From the NCBI GenBank assembly GCA_963638105.1, contig CAVHPP010000012.1, forward strand, positions 1-60,580: a DNA stretch of 60,580 nucleotides, given 5' to 3'. Under the pieces are notes generated by a model, which searched no databases, had not been told where the DNA came from, and saw only the letters and a list, made by a program, of their open reading frames with translations. The translations under genes were made by a program, and so were the position numbers. This DNA is from CAG-217 sp963638105 (GTDB lineage Bacteria > Bacillota > Clostridia > Oscillospirales > Acutalibacteraceae). Shown here one piece after another: positions 24,042-32,983 of this stretch (the first letter of the stretch is position 1; every line of letters starts with the position of its first letter).

Positions 24042-24961
24042 TTCTGGGAATAGACACCAGCAATTACACCACCTCTGTGGCTGTGCTGAACGGTGAAGTG
24101 CTCACCCAGCAAAAGCAGCTTTTGGAGGTGCGCCCGGGAGAGCGGGGTCTGCGCCAGAGCGACGCCCTGTTTCAGCACACGCGCAATTTGCCGTTGCTGT
24201 TTGATAAACTGCCGCCAATGGATGAGGTGACCGCCGTTGGTGTCAGCACCCGACCGCGGAATGTGGAGGGCAGCTATATGCCCTGCTTTTTGGCCGGGAT
24301 CAGTGCAGCGACTGCTGCCGCTAAGGCTGCCGGTTGCCCTCTTTATACCACCTCTCACCAGGTGGGGCACATTTTGGCGGCACTGTACGGAGCCGGAGCG
24401 CTGGAGATGATCCGTGCGCCTTTTGTGGCCTTTCATGTGTCCGGCGGTACAACGGAAGCCCTGCTGGTGGAGCCGCACAAGGAAGAATTGATTTCCGCCC
24501 GCTGTGTGGCGGCCAGTTCGGACCTAAAGGCCGGGCAGCTGATTGACCGCACCGGGGTGCGGTTGGGCTTGCAATTCCCTTGCGGCCCGGCGCTGGAACA
24601 GCTGGCGCTGCAAAGCACCGCAACTTTTAAGGTCAAACCCTCTATGCAGGGCGCCAATTGCTCTCTGTCCGGGGTGGAAAATCAAGTGGACAAGCGCTTG
24701 CAGGCAGGGGAGGCACCGGCCGATATTGCCCGGTTTGTGCTCTCCAGCGTATCTGCTGCCTTACAAGGTATGGTGCAGGCTGTGTTTGCAGAATACGGCC
24801 GGCTGCCGCTGCTGTTTGCCGGTGGCGTGATGTCCAACACCATCTTGCGCCGAGAACTGGAAACAGCCTTTGGCGGCGTGTTTGCCCCGCCGGCGCTGAG
24901 TTGTGACAATGCGGCCGGTGTGGCCGTGTATGCTGCTCTGTGCAGCAAAGAACTGGAATGA
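24038..24961 (+). CDS. Kae1/TsaD-like paralog (glycoprotease-fold protein)
   Basis: A 307-residue protein of the ASKHA-fold Kae1/TsaD/YeaZ superfamily. MILGIDTSNYTTSVAV is the N-terminal phosphate loop; SHQVGH has the metal-binding HxxxH arrangement of TsaD; FHVSGGTTEALLV and AGGVMSNTILR match the remaining nucleotide-binding segments. True TsaD is about 330-340 residues and closer to consensus, so this is most likely the clostridial paralog annotated as peptidase M22, which sits between nusB and xseA. Its substrate is unknown. It is translationally coupled to both neighbours. A standard tsaD should exist elsewhere in the genome. Confidence 0.85.
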   Translation: MILGIDTSNYTTSVAVLNGEVLTQQKQLLEVRPGERGLRQSDALFQHTRNLPLLFDKLPPMDEVTAVGVSTRPRNVEGSYMPCFLAGISAATAAAKAAGCPLYTTSHQVGHILAALYGAGALEMIRAPFVAFHVSGGTTEALLVEPHKEELISARCVAASSDLKAGQLIDRTGVRLGLQFPCGPALEQLALQSTATFKVKPSMQGANCSLSGVENQVDKRLQAGEAPADIARFVLSSVSAALQGMVQAVFAEYGRLPLLFAGGVMSNTILRRELETAFGGVFAPPALSCDNAAGVAVYAALCSKELE

Positions 24962-26146
24962 TGACTGTACTTTCTGTTTCTAAACTGAATTTTTATTTGC
25001 GCGCTCTGCTGGAAGGGGACGCGCCGCTGCAAAATCTTTATGTAAGCGGTGAGATCTCCAACTTTAAGCGCTATCCCACCAGCGGGCACTGCTACTTTAC
25101 CCTGCGGGACGAAAAAGCGCAGCTGAAATGCGTGCTGTTTGCCGCCCAGGGCGCGCACCTGCGATTTGCGCCGGAGAACGGTATGCGGGTGATTTGCCGA
25201 GGTCGGGTAAGCGTGTACGAAAGAGACGGCGTGTATCAGCTGTATGTGGACGATATGCAGCCCCAGGGCGCCGGTGCACTGGCTGTGGCCTTTGAGCAGT
25301 TAAAGTCTCGCTTGGCGGCTGCCGGGCTGTTTGATGAGAGTCACAAACAACCTATACCCAAGTACCCCCGGCGGATTGGCGTAGCCGCCTCTGCTTACGG
25401 TGCGGCAGTGGCGGATATTAAGCAGATTACCGCACGGCGCTTTCCTGCGGCGGAACTGGTGATCGCCCCCACCGTCGTGCAGGGGGACGGCGCGCCGGAA
25501 AGCATTGCCCGGTCTATTGAACAGCTGGACCGAATGGGGCTGGATGTACTGATCGTTGGCCGCGGCGGCGGGTCTATGGAGGATCTGTGGGCTTTTAATA
25601 CGGAGACGGTGATCAACGCCGTTTATACTTGCAAAACACCCATCATCTCTGCCGTTGGGCATGAGACGGATTTTACCATTACGGATTTTGTGGCGGATAT
25701 GCGTGCACCTACCCCCAGTGCGGCGGCGGAGCTGGCTGTGCCAGATGGGGAGGAAGAGCTGCGATGCATTGCGCAGCTTGAAAGCATTGCTTCCCGTGCG
25801 CTGCGCAATCTTCTGGAACGGGAAAATCAGCGACTGGACAGTTGCNNNNNNNNNNGGGGCATATATTTCGACTCGGCTGGAACGGTTACAAGCCTTGATG
25901 AACGCTAACCGGCAACAAATCCGCCTCCGCTTAGAGAGGGAGAACACCCGGTTGGAACGCGTGCTGGAACAAATTGAAGCTTACAGCCCGCTGGCGGTGC
26001 TGCGCCGAGGTTATACACTGGTGCGCCGTACAGACGGTTCACCGGTGACCAAAAAAGAAGAAGTATCACCGGGTACTGCATTGCGCCTGCAATTTGCAGA
26101 CGGAAGTGTGCCGGTGCAGGTTTTGGAGGAAAGAGAAGATGAATGA
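24958..26146 (+). CDS. xseA: Exodeoxyribonuclease VII large subunit, interrupted by an assembly gap
   Basis: XseA with an N-terminal OB-fold (TVLSVSKLNFYLRALLEGD, GEISNFKRYPTSGHCYFTLRD) and a nuclease domain (RIGVAASAYGAAVADI, VGRGGGSMEDLWAFN, SAVGHETDFTITDFVADMRAPTPSAAAEL). A C-terminal coiled coil and the SPLAVLRRGYTLV end follow. The 295-296 codons before the ten Ns (25846-25855) and the 96 residues after it are in different frames as assembled. Unlike the scfB gap there is no overlapping sequence, so real bases are missing. With a total of about 391 residues plus the gap, perhaps ten to fifty coiled-coil residues are lost. Degrades single-stranded DNA with XseB. Confidence 0.93.
25846..25855. 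other. Assembly gap (10 N) inside xseA
   Basis: Ten Ns with no shared sequence on the two sides. To restore the frame the true gap must be a multiple of three bases long; its size is otherwise unknown. Confidence 0.95.
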
Positions 26147-26336
26147 AGAAAACTTGACTTATGCTGACGCCATGCAGCGCCTGGAGGACATCAGTGCCCG
26201 CTTAGAGAACGGCTCGGTGCCCTTGGAGGAGAGTATTGCCCTTTACGAGGAGAGCGCCAAACTGGCAGCCTACTGTAAGCAGATCTTGCAGCAGGCGCAG
26301 CAAAAAATTACGGAATTGGCTGGTGACGAAAAATGA
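26139..26336 (+). CDS. xseB: Exodeoxyribonuclease VII small subunit
   Basis: A 65-residue helical-hairpin protein with the XseB pattern LTYADAMQRLEDISARLENG, PLEESIALYEE and a coiled C-terminal helix. Several copies bind the coiled coil of XseA. Overlaps xseA by eight bases and ispA by four. Confidence 0.95.
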   Translation: MNEENLTYADAMQRLEDISARLENGSVPLEESIALYEESAKLAAYCKQILQQAQQKITELAGDEK

Positions 26337-27217
26337 CAAACGATGCATTTCAAAATACTCTTGCCAATGATCAACGCCTGATCGAGAATGCTTTACAGCA
26401 GCTGCTGCCTCCCACGGTTTTTGACCAGGGTGAGGTGGTTGAGGCTATGCGGTACAGTTTAATGAACGGCGGCAAGCGGCTGCGCCCGGTGCTGGCTTTG
26501 GAATTTTGCAAGGCCTGCGGCGGTGACCGGCACGCAGTGCTGGAACCGGCCTGCGCTCTGGAATATGTGCACACTTACAGCTTGATCCATGATGATCTGC
26601 CCTGTATGGATGATGACGACCTGCGCCGCGGCAGACCCAGCTGTCATAAGGCATATCCGGAGAATATTGCTCTGCTGGCCGGTGACGCGCTGCTGACCCA
26701 TGCTTTTGAGATCATTGCCGATTGTGAGCTTCCTGCAAACGCTAAGTGCCAAATGGTTAGCCTGCTGGCGGCCAATGCAGGCGTCAGCGGAATGATCGGC
26801 GGTCAGGTACTGGATTTGAAATATGAAGCCGCAGACCCCTCCTTGCAGCAGTTGCTGACGGTGCATAAATTAAAAACCGGCGCGCTGATCTCTGCCGCCT
26901 GTATTTTGGGCTGCTTGGCAGCGGACGCCACGCAGGCGCAAATCGCCGCCGCTTCTGATTTTGCCTATAATCTGGGCATTGCGTTCCAGATCAAGGATGA
27001 TATTTTGGACATTACCGGCACCAGCGAAATGCTGGGCAAGCCTGTTGGTTCGGACAGTGCCCAGGGCAAGGTGACCTATGCCACCAAGGTGGGGCTGGAA
27101 AAAGCACAGCAGGATGTAGAGTTGCTGACGGATAAAGCGCTGGAAAGTCTGCGCGCCTTTGACGATACGGACTTTTTACAGGCACTTGCCCGGTCGCTGA
27201 CCAGCCGGAATCGGTGA
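26333..27217 (+). CDS. ispA: Polyprenyl (farnesyl/geranylgeranyl) diphosphate synthase
   Basis: A 294-residue trans-prenyltransferase. The first Asp-rich motif is DDLPCMDDDDLRRG and the second FQIKDDILDITG; GGKRLRPVL binds the diphosphate of IPP. It condenses IPP with allylic diphosphates to a C15 or C20 product feeding undecaprenyl phosphate and quinone-type lipids. Placement next to dxs supplies precursor and product steps of isoprenoid synthesis together. Chain length cannot be fixed from sequence alone. Confidence 0.94.
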   Translation: MTNDAFQNTLANDQRLIENALQQLLPPTVFDQGEVVEAMRYSLMNGGKRLRPVLALEFCKACGGDRHAVLEPACALEYVHTYSLIHDDLPCMDDDDLRRGRPSCHKAYPENIALLAGDALLTHAFEIIADCELPANAKCQMVSLLAANAGVSGMIGGQVLDLKYEAADPSLQQLLTVHKLKTGALISAACILGCLAADATQAQIAAASDFAYNLGIAFQIKDDILDITGTSEMLGKPVGSDSAQGKVTYATKVGLEKAQQDVELLTDKALESLRAFDDTDFLQALARSLTSRNR

Positions 27218-27240
27218 TTTTTTGCATTATTATACAAATC

Positions 27241-27269
27241 TTGCATTTTTATTCAGGCTATGGTACAAT
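27241..27269 (+). promoter_or_regulatory. Predicted promoter of dxs
   Basis: TTGCAT (27241-27246), 17 bp, TACAAT (27264-27269), in the only sizeable gap (68 bases) of the nusB-recN block. The predicted transcript begins about ten bases before the dxs start. Confidence 0.72.
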
Positions 27270-27285
27270 AGCCTCATGAAAAGAG

Positions 27286-29145
27286 TTGAGTTATTTGTCT
27301 CTTTTAGACAACATTCAGTCTCCTAAGGACTTAAAAAAACTGAATCGTGATGAGCTGGAACAGTTGTGTTCAGAGATCCGCGATTTGCTGGTGCAGACTG
27401 TGTCCCATAACGGCGGGCACTTGGCCTCCAATTTGGGCGTGGTGGAGCTGACTGTGGCGCTGCACCGGGTGTTTAACAGCCCGTCCGACCCCATTATCTT
27501 TGATGTGGGCCACCAGTGCTATACCCACAAGATCCTCACCGGGCGCAAGGATGATTTTGCTACCCTGCGCACCGAGGGCGGAATCAGCGGCTTTACCCGA
27601 CCGGACGAGAGCGAGCACGATATTTTTTCCTCCGGCCACAGCTCTACGGCTATTTCCCAAGCCATCGGTTTGGCTAAGGCAAAAGCGCTGCGGGGCGAAA
27701 AGGGCAAGGTGATTGCCGTGATCGGCGACGGCGCCATGACCGGCGGTCTGGCCTATGAGGCGCTGAACAACTCCGGCACGGAGAACGATAATTTGATCGT
27801 TATTCTCAACGATAACAATATGTCTATCAGCCAAAACGTAGGTGCATTGGCAAAAAACCTGACCAGTATTCGCACCTCCCGGGCATATTTTACCTTTAAG
27901 AGCAGAGTAGAGCATTTTTTGTCCCGTATTCCCAAGGTGGGCAGCCAGCTTTGCCGCTTTTTTACCAATATGAATTCCGCCATTCGTAAGCGGATCTATA
28001 AGGCCACCATGTTTGAGGATATGGGCTTTCGTTACTACGGACCCATTGACGGCCACGACCTGCGTGCATTGACTGACGCCTTGACAGTGGCTAAGGCACA
28101 CAAGCACTCGGTGCTGATCCACATTAACACGGTGAAGGGTATGGGTTACCGCCCGGCGGAGAAGAACCCCACCCAATTCCACGGTATCGGCAAATTCGAT
28201 GTAAACACCGGTGAGCCGCTGAGCAAAGGGGAGACCTTTTCCTCCGTATTTGGCAACACTGTGTGCGATTTTGCCGCCAAGGATGCCCGTATTTGCTGCG
28301 TAACAGCGGCTATGGCTGCGGGTACCGGATTAACCCGGTTTGCAAGTGAATATCCCCAGCGCTTTTTCGATGTAGGTATTGCGGAACAACACGCAGTTAC
28401 TTTTTCCGGCGGTTTGGCGAGAGGCGGAATGGTGCCGATTTTTGCGGTGTATTCCACCTTTTTGCAACGCGCTTATGACCAGTTGATCCATGATGTATCC
28501 ATGCAAGGTCTGAAAGTGATTCTGGCTGTGGACAGAGCCGGTTTTGTAGGTGAGGACGGCGAGAGCCATCAGGGGATTTTTGATACCTCTTATCTCAATT
28601 CCGTACCCGGGTGGACGGTGTATGCGCCTACCTATTATGCAGAACTGCGCTCTATGATGTACCAGGCCATTTATGCAGACCCGGGCGCTGTGGCAATCCG
28701 TTATCCCAGAGGGGGAGAGCCAACCCCGCCGGAAGGCTATCAGTACGAGAAAGAGCCGTTTCATATCTTCGGCGATCCGGGCGCCAAGCGCTGCCTGGTC
28801 ACCTACGGGCGGCTGTTTGATACCTGCCTGCAAGCCATAGGAGAGCTGGACGATACTTTTGTTATTAAACTGAACCGGATTCGCCCTATTGCACCGGAGG
28901 CGGTGGCTGCCGCTGCCCAGGCGCAGGTCATTTGGTTCTATGAAGAAGCCACGGTCAGCGGCGGTGTGGGACAAACCTTTGCCGCTTTGCTGGAAGAGAA
29001 AGGCGGCAGTGCCCGGTTCTTCCACAAGGCCGTGCCGGATACATTTGTAAAACAGGCGTCTGTGGACAGCCAACTCCGCAAGTTTGGGTTGGACAAGGCG
29101 TCCATAGTCAGTGAGGTCAACCATGCAGAAGAAAACCCGGCTTGA
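27286..29145 (+). CDS. dxs: 1-deoxy-D-xylulose-5-phosphate synthase
   Basis: The 619-residue thiamine diphosphate enzyme makes DXP from pyruvate and glyceraldehyde-3-phosphate, the first step of the MEP isoprenoid pathway. Motifs: FDVGHQCYTHKILTGR, FTRPDESEHDIFSSGHSS, the cofactor-binding GDGAMTGGLAYEALNN, the catalytic EQHAVTFSGG and DRAGFVGEDGESHQG. No ATG is available. The start is TTG at 27286 or, with better spacing from GAGTTGAG, TTG at 27295. It overlaps tlyA by 23 bases. Confidence 0.97.
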   Translation: MSYLSLLDNIQSPKDLKKLNRDELEQLCSEIRDLLVQTVSHNGGHLASNLGVVELTVALHRVFNSPSDPIIFDVGHQCYTHKILTGRKDDFATLRTEGGISGFTRPDESEHDIFSSGHSSTAISQAIGLAKAKALRGEKGKVIAVIGDGAMTGGLAYEALNNSGTENDNLIVILNDNNMSISQNVGALAKNLTSIRTSRAYFTFKSRVEHFLSRIPKVGSQLCRFFTNMNSAIRKRIYKATMFEDMGFRYYGPIDGHDLRALTDALTVAKAHKHSVLIHINTVKGMGYRPAEKNPTQFHGIGKFDVNTGEPLSKGETFSSVFGNTVCDFAAKDARICCVTAAMAAGTGLTRFASEYPQRFFDVGIAEQHAVTFSGGLARGGMVPIFAVYSTFLQRAYDQLIHDVSMQGLKVILAVDRAGFVGEDGESHQGIFDTSYLNSVPGWTVYAPTYYAELRSMMYQAIYADPGAVAIRYPRGGEPTPPEGYQYEKEPFHIFGDPGAKRCLVTYGRLFDTCLQAIGELDDTFVIKLNRIRPIAPEAVAAAAQAQVIWFYEEATVSGGVGQTFAALLEEKGGSARFFHKAVPDTFVKQASVDSQLRKFGLDKASIVSEVNHAEENPA

Positions 29146-29929
29146 TGTGGCTGTGTTTGAGGGCGGTTATGCCCCCAGCAGAGAAAAGGCTAAGGCCATT
29201 ATTATGGCCGGTCAGGTATATGTGAACAACCAAAAAGTGGACAAGGCCGGTTTTGAACTGAAAGAAGGCGACAAGCTGGAAGTGCGGGGCAAAACGCTGA
29301 AATATGTGAGCCGCGGCGGCTTGAAGCTGGAAAAGGCCATGCAGGTCTTTCCCATCACCTTAGCAGACAAAACCTGTATGGATGTGGGAGCGTCCACCGG
29401 TGGGTTTACGGATTGTATGCTGCAAAACGGCGCAAAGCGGGTGTATTCTGTTGATGTGGGCTATGGCCAGTTGGCTTGGAGTCTGCGCACGGACGATCGG
29501 GTGGTGAACCTGGAGCGCACCAATTTCCGCCATATTACGGAGGAACAGGTGCCGGAAGCCATTGATTTTGCGTCTGTGGATGTATCCTTTATATCCTTAA
29601 AGCATATTTTTCCCAATTTGCATTTGTTGTTGCGCCCCTGTGGGCAGGCGGTGTGCCTGATCAAGCCCCAGTTTGAGGCCGGTCGGGATAAAGTGGGCAA
29701 AAAAGGCGTGGTGCGGGAAGCCGCCACCCACCTGGAAGTGGTCGAACGGGTAATCGGTATGGCTACGGAGAACGGTTTTTCTGTTCTCGGTCTGGAATTT
29801 TCCCCGGTAAAAGGACCGGAGGGGAATATTGAATACCTGTTGTATGTGGAAAAGGCTGAGGCTCCTGCGGTGGCGCCGCAGGTTGACCCGGCCGCACTGG
29901 TGGGTCGTTCCCATGAGGCATTGGTATGA
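29123..29929 (+). CDS. tlyA: TlyA family rRNA 2'-O-methyltransferase
   Basis: A 268-residue protein: an N-terminal S4 RNA-binding domain (TRLDVAVFEGGYAPSREKAKAIIMAGQVYVN) followed by an FtsJ-like methyltransferase domain with SAM-binding MDVGASTGGFTDCML and LIKPQFEAGRD. In characterised members it methylates ribose of cytidines in 16S and 23S rRNA; the clostridial member is also called a hemolysin A family protein. GTGAGGTCAACC precedes the ATG at 29123. Overlaps nadK by four bases. Confidence 0.95.
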   Translation: MQKKTRLDVAVFEGGYAPSREKAKAIIMAGQVYVNNQKVDKAGFELKEGDKLEVRGKTLKYVSRGGLKLEKAMQVFPITLADKTCMDVGASTGGFTDCMLQNGAKRVYSVDVGYGQLAWSLRTDDRVVNLERTNFRHITEEQVPEAIDFASVDVSFISLKHIFPNLHLLLRPCGQAVCLIKPQFEAGRDKVGKKGVVREAATHLEVVERVIGMATENGFSVLGLEFSPVKGPEGNIEYLLYVEKAEAPAVAPQVDPAALVGRSHEALV

Positions 29930-30777
29930 TTATTTCTGTTTTTCCTTACATTGAAAATGAGTCGGTACGCCGTCTGACCGGTGATGTGCTCAGCGAGTTG
30001 GATCGGCTGAAATGTCATGTATATGTAACCAAGGAGTGCACCGGTCAGCTGCCCGGGCACCATGTGGTATACAGTAAGCCGGACAAGATGATGGAGGACT
30101 GCGATCTTGCCATCGCCATCGGCGGCGACGGTACCACTCTGCGGATTGCCAAGAAAGCGGCTTTTTATGACAAGTGCGTGCTGGGCATTAACGGCGGACG
30201 ACTGGGTTTTATGAGCGGATTGGAGGCCAACGAACTGTCCTTGCTGGGTAATGTGGTTTCCGGTAAATATAAGGTAGACAAACGGATGATGCTCCAGGCG
30301 GATATTCTCCGTGATAATCAGGTGACAGAGACTTTTCACTGTCTGAATGACGCGGTGGTCACGCGCGGTGACTATGCTCGGCTGATTGATGTAAATATCC
30401 ACTGTGAGGAGCGCCCGGTGTGGGATGTGCGAGCGGACGGTGTGATTGTGTCCACCCCAACCGGATCGACGGCGTACTCGATGGCGGCAGGCGGACCGGT
30501 GGTCAGCCCGGAGACGGACTGCTTTGTGGTCACCTCCATTTGCCCGCATTCGCTGATTGACCGCAGCATTGTGTTCCCCAGCAGCAAGGCGCTGTATGTA
30601 CAGGTGCAGAATGATGTGGACAATAACTCGATCTTTACGGCGGACGGCAAGCGCCCGGTACAGATCGACGGTCGCACGGTAGTGCGCATTTCCAAATCTC
30701 CCTATGTGGCGCGGCTTATTAAGGTAAAGCCGGACAATTTTTACGAAATTTTGCGAAAAAAGATCATTGAAAGGTGA
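29926..30777 (+). CDS. nadK: NAD kinase
   Basis: A 283-residue ATP-NAD kinase making NADP. Motifs: IAIGGDGTTLRIAKKA (GGDGT loop), GINGGRLGFM, and TPTGSTAYSMAAGGPVV, all diagnostic. Cytoplasmic. It overlaps tlyA by four bases and is followed after five bases by argR; NADP supply next to isoprenoid reductive steps is conserved in Firmicutes. Confidence 0.96.
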   Translation: MIISVFPYIENESVRRLTGDVLSELDRLKCHVYVTKECTGQLPGHHVVYSKPDKMMEDCDLAIAIGGDGTTLRIAKKAAFYDKCVLGINGGRLGFMSGLEANELSLLGNVVSGKYKVDKRMMLQADILRDNQVTETFHCLNDAVVTRGDYARLIDVNIHCEERPVWDVRADGVIVSTPTGSTAYSMAAGGPVVSPETDCFVVTSICPHSLIDRSIVFPSSKALYVQVQNDVDNNSIFTADGKRPVQIDGRTVVRISKSPYVARLIKVKPDNFYEILRKKIIER

Positions 30778-30782
30778 TTGGG

Positions 30783-31235
30783 ATGAAAAAAAGACGACAG
30801 GCAAAGATCCTGGAGATCATCTCCAAATACGAGACGGAAACCCAGGAGGATTTGCAAAAATATTTGCATGAGGCCGGCTTTGAAGTCACCCAGGCCACCA
30901 TTTCCAGGGATATTAAAGAGTTGCGGCTGGTGAAGGCACACAGTGCAGACGGCAAGTATGTGTACTCCACCGGCAAGCACCCGAAGGAGGAAAATTTCGG
31001 CCGCACGGCAGGTATTTTCAGCGAAGCCATCTTAAAGGTGCAGTATGCCATGAACACCGTGTGTATCAAGTGCTTTTCCGGTATGGCAAACGCTGCCTGT
31101 GCCGCCATTGACTCTATGGACTGGGACGGCGTGGTGGGTACCATCGCCGGGGACGACACCATCTTTGTGCTTTGCCGCACTGAGCGGGAAGCCCAGATCT
31201 TTACCGTAAATTTGGAGAAGATGCTCCATGCTTAA
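30783..31235 (+). CDS. argR: Arginine repressor
   Basis: The 150-residue ArgR/AhrC has an N-terminal winged helix (KKRRQAKILEIISKYETETQEDLQKYL, EVTQATISRDIKELRLVK) and a C-terminal hexamerisation/arginine-binding domain (GMANAACAAIDSM, GVVGTIAGDDTIFVLCRTE). The start ATG 30783 is placed six bases after AAGGTG. Its position between nadK and recN is the conserved Firmicutes location. No arginine genes are in the window. Confidence 0.96.
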   Translation: MKKRRQAKILEIISKYETETQEDLQKYLHEAGFEVTQATISRDIKELRLVKAHSADGKYVYSTGKHPKEENFGRTAGIFSEAILKVQYAMNTVCIKCFSGMANAACAAIDSMDWDGVVGTIAGDDTIFVLCRTEREAQIFTVNLEKMLHA

Positions 31236-32889
31236 AGTGCTGGAAATTGAGAATATTGCCGTGATTGAAAAGGCAGCGGTGCAGTTTGACACCGGGCTGA
31301 ATGTGCTCACAGGTGAAACCGGCGCCGGCAAGTCCATTGTGGTGGACGCCATCAACGCCATTTTGGGTGAGCGCACATCTCGGGAGCTGGTGCGCCACGG
31401 TGCGCCCCAGGCGGTGGTGCGTGCCTTTTTTGAAGAGGTTGACCCGGCCGTGCAGACGGTGGTGGGCGACCTGGGGCTGGAGCCGGAGGCGGACGGCACG
31501 CTGGTGCTTTACCGGCGGATTTCTGCCGAGGGCAAAAGCAGCTGCAAGATCAACGGCGCGCCCTGTACTGTGACCATGCTGCGCACGGTGGGGAATGCGC
31601 TGGTGAATATCCATGGCCAGCACGACTCTCAAACGCTTCTGGATCCGGAGGCGCATGTGCACTTTGTGGATATGCTGGCAGAGAGCGACCGTACCTTGAC
31701 GGCGTATCAAACGGTGTTTCACCAATTTTTATCTGTACGGCGGCGGTTAAAGGCGTTGACGGCGGACGAGGAAGACAAAGAAAATAAGCTGGATCTGCTG
31801 AACTACCAGATCAAAGAGCTGGAGGACGCGGATATACAGACCGGCGAGACCGAGCGGCTGAACGCCCGCCGCACGGAGCTGAGTGAGGTCGAGGCGGTGC
31901 GAGCCGCCCTGCAAGACGCAGCCTATACACTGGGCGGAGATGAAGAATTCTCCGGGGTGTGCGGCTATTTGCGGGCGTTGGCAGCCAAGACGGCTCCCTA
32001 TGCCACTTTGCAAAATATCAGCGAGCAGTTGTATGCCTTGTGCGATAACGCCGAGACCTGCAAAGAAGACGCACAGCGAAAACTGGACACCTTGGACGCT
32101 GACCCGGAGGAGCAAGCCCAAATTGAGGAACGGCTGGATCAGCTGTATCGCTTGTCCTTAAAGTACGGTGCGACAGAGCAGGAAATGCTGGGCAAGCTGG
32201 AAGAAATGCGCGCCCAGCGGGAGGAGATCCTCTTTGCCGACCGGGAATTGGAGACCCTCAGCAAGTCCTATGACGAGCTGCTGCTGCAAGTGCAAGCGGC
32301 GGCGGAGAATTTGACAAAGGAACGCAAGCAGGTGGCTGCCAAGCTGGAAACGGAAGTTTGCCGCGAACTGGCGTATTTGGATATGCCGGGTATTCGTTTT
32401 GTGGTGGAGTTTGGCAAAGGCAAGCTGTCATCTGCCGGGCAGGACACGGTACAGTTTTTGATCTCCACCAACCCGGGTGAGCCGCCAAAGCCCCTGGCTA
32501 AGATTGCCAGCGGCGGTGAATTGTCCCGCATTATGCTGGCCATCAAGACCATATTGGCGCATAAAGACACGGTAGGCACCTTGATTTTTGACGAGATTGA
32601 CACCGGAGTCAGCGGTCGTGCCAGCCAAAAGATCGGCTTAAAGCTGCGAGCGGTGGCTGAGGACACCCAGGTAATTTGTGTAACCCATTCGGCACAAATC
32701 GCTTCCCTGGCCGGGGCGCACTTCCTGATCCAAAAGCAGGTGAAGGGGGAGCGCACTTATACCCATGTGCAACCCCTGGACTTTGACGGTCGGGTGAGAG
32801 AACTGGCGCGCATTATGGGCGGAATGGAAATAACTCCGGCGCTGCTCTCTACTGCGGAAGAAATGCTGCGCACTGCCCGGGAGGGATAA
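31228..32889 (+). CDS. recN: DNA repair protein RecN
   Basis: A 553-residue SMC-like ATPase: Walker A GETGAGKS at residues 29-36, a central coiled coil, signature KIASGGELSRIMLAIK and Walker B LIFDEIDTGVSG. It acts early in double-strand break repair, organising DNA ends. It overlaps argR by eight bases and ends the conserved block. In most sporulators spoIVB and spo0A follow; here tyrS does. Confidence 0.97.
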   Translation: MLKVLEIENIAVIEKAAVQFDTGLNVLTGETGAGKSIVVDAINAILGERTSRELVRHGAPQAVVRAFFEEVDPAVQTVVGDLGLEPEADGTLVLYRRISAEGKSSCKINGAPCTVTMLRTVGNALVNIHGQHDSQTLLDPEAHVHFVDMLAESDRTLTAYQTVFHQFLSVRRRLKALTADEEDKENKLDLLNYQIKELEDADIQTGETERLNARRTELSEVEAVRAALQDAAYTLGGDEEFSGVCGYLRALAAKTAPYATLQNISEQLYALCDNAETCKEDAQRKLDTLDADPEEQAQIEERLDQLYRLSLKYGATEQEMLGKLEEMRAQREEILFADRELETLSKSYDELLLQVQAAAENLTKERKQVAAKLETEVCRELAYLDMPGIRFVVEFGKGKLSSAGQDTVQFLISTNPGEPPKPLAKIASGGELSRIMLAIKTILAHKDTVGTLIFDEIDTGVSGRASQKIGLKLRAVAEDTQVICVTHSAQIASLAGAHFLIQKQVKGERTYTHVQPLDFDGRVRELARIMGGMEITPALLSTAEEMLRTAREG

Positions 32890-32983
32890 TAATGGGTGTG
32901 AATATGGAACAAAAAGTAAAAAACGGCACATGCGCCTTTAGCCTGTGACCGAATAGATAGACTGAATATTGGAGGACAAACAA

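Noticed and set aside
32892..32948. Eighteen-codon leader peptide before tyrS
   Set aside because: No tyrosine codons, no attenuator hairpin and no good ribosome binding site.
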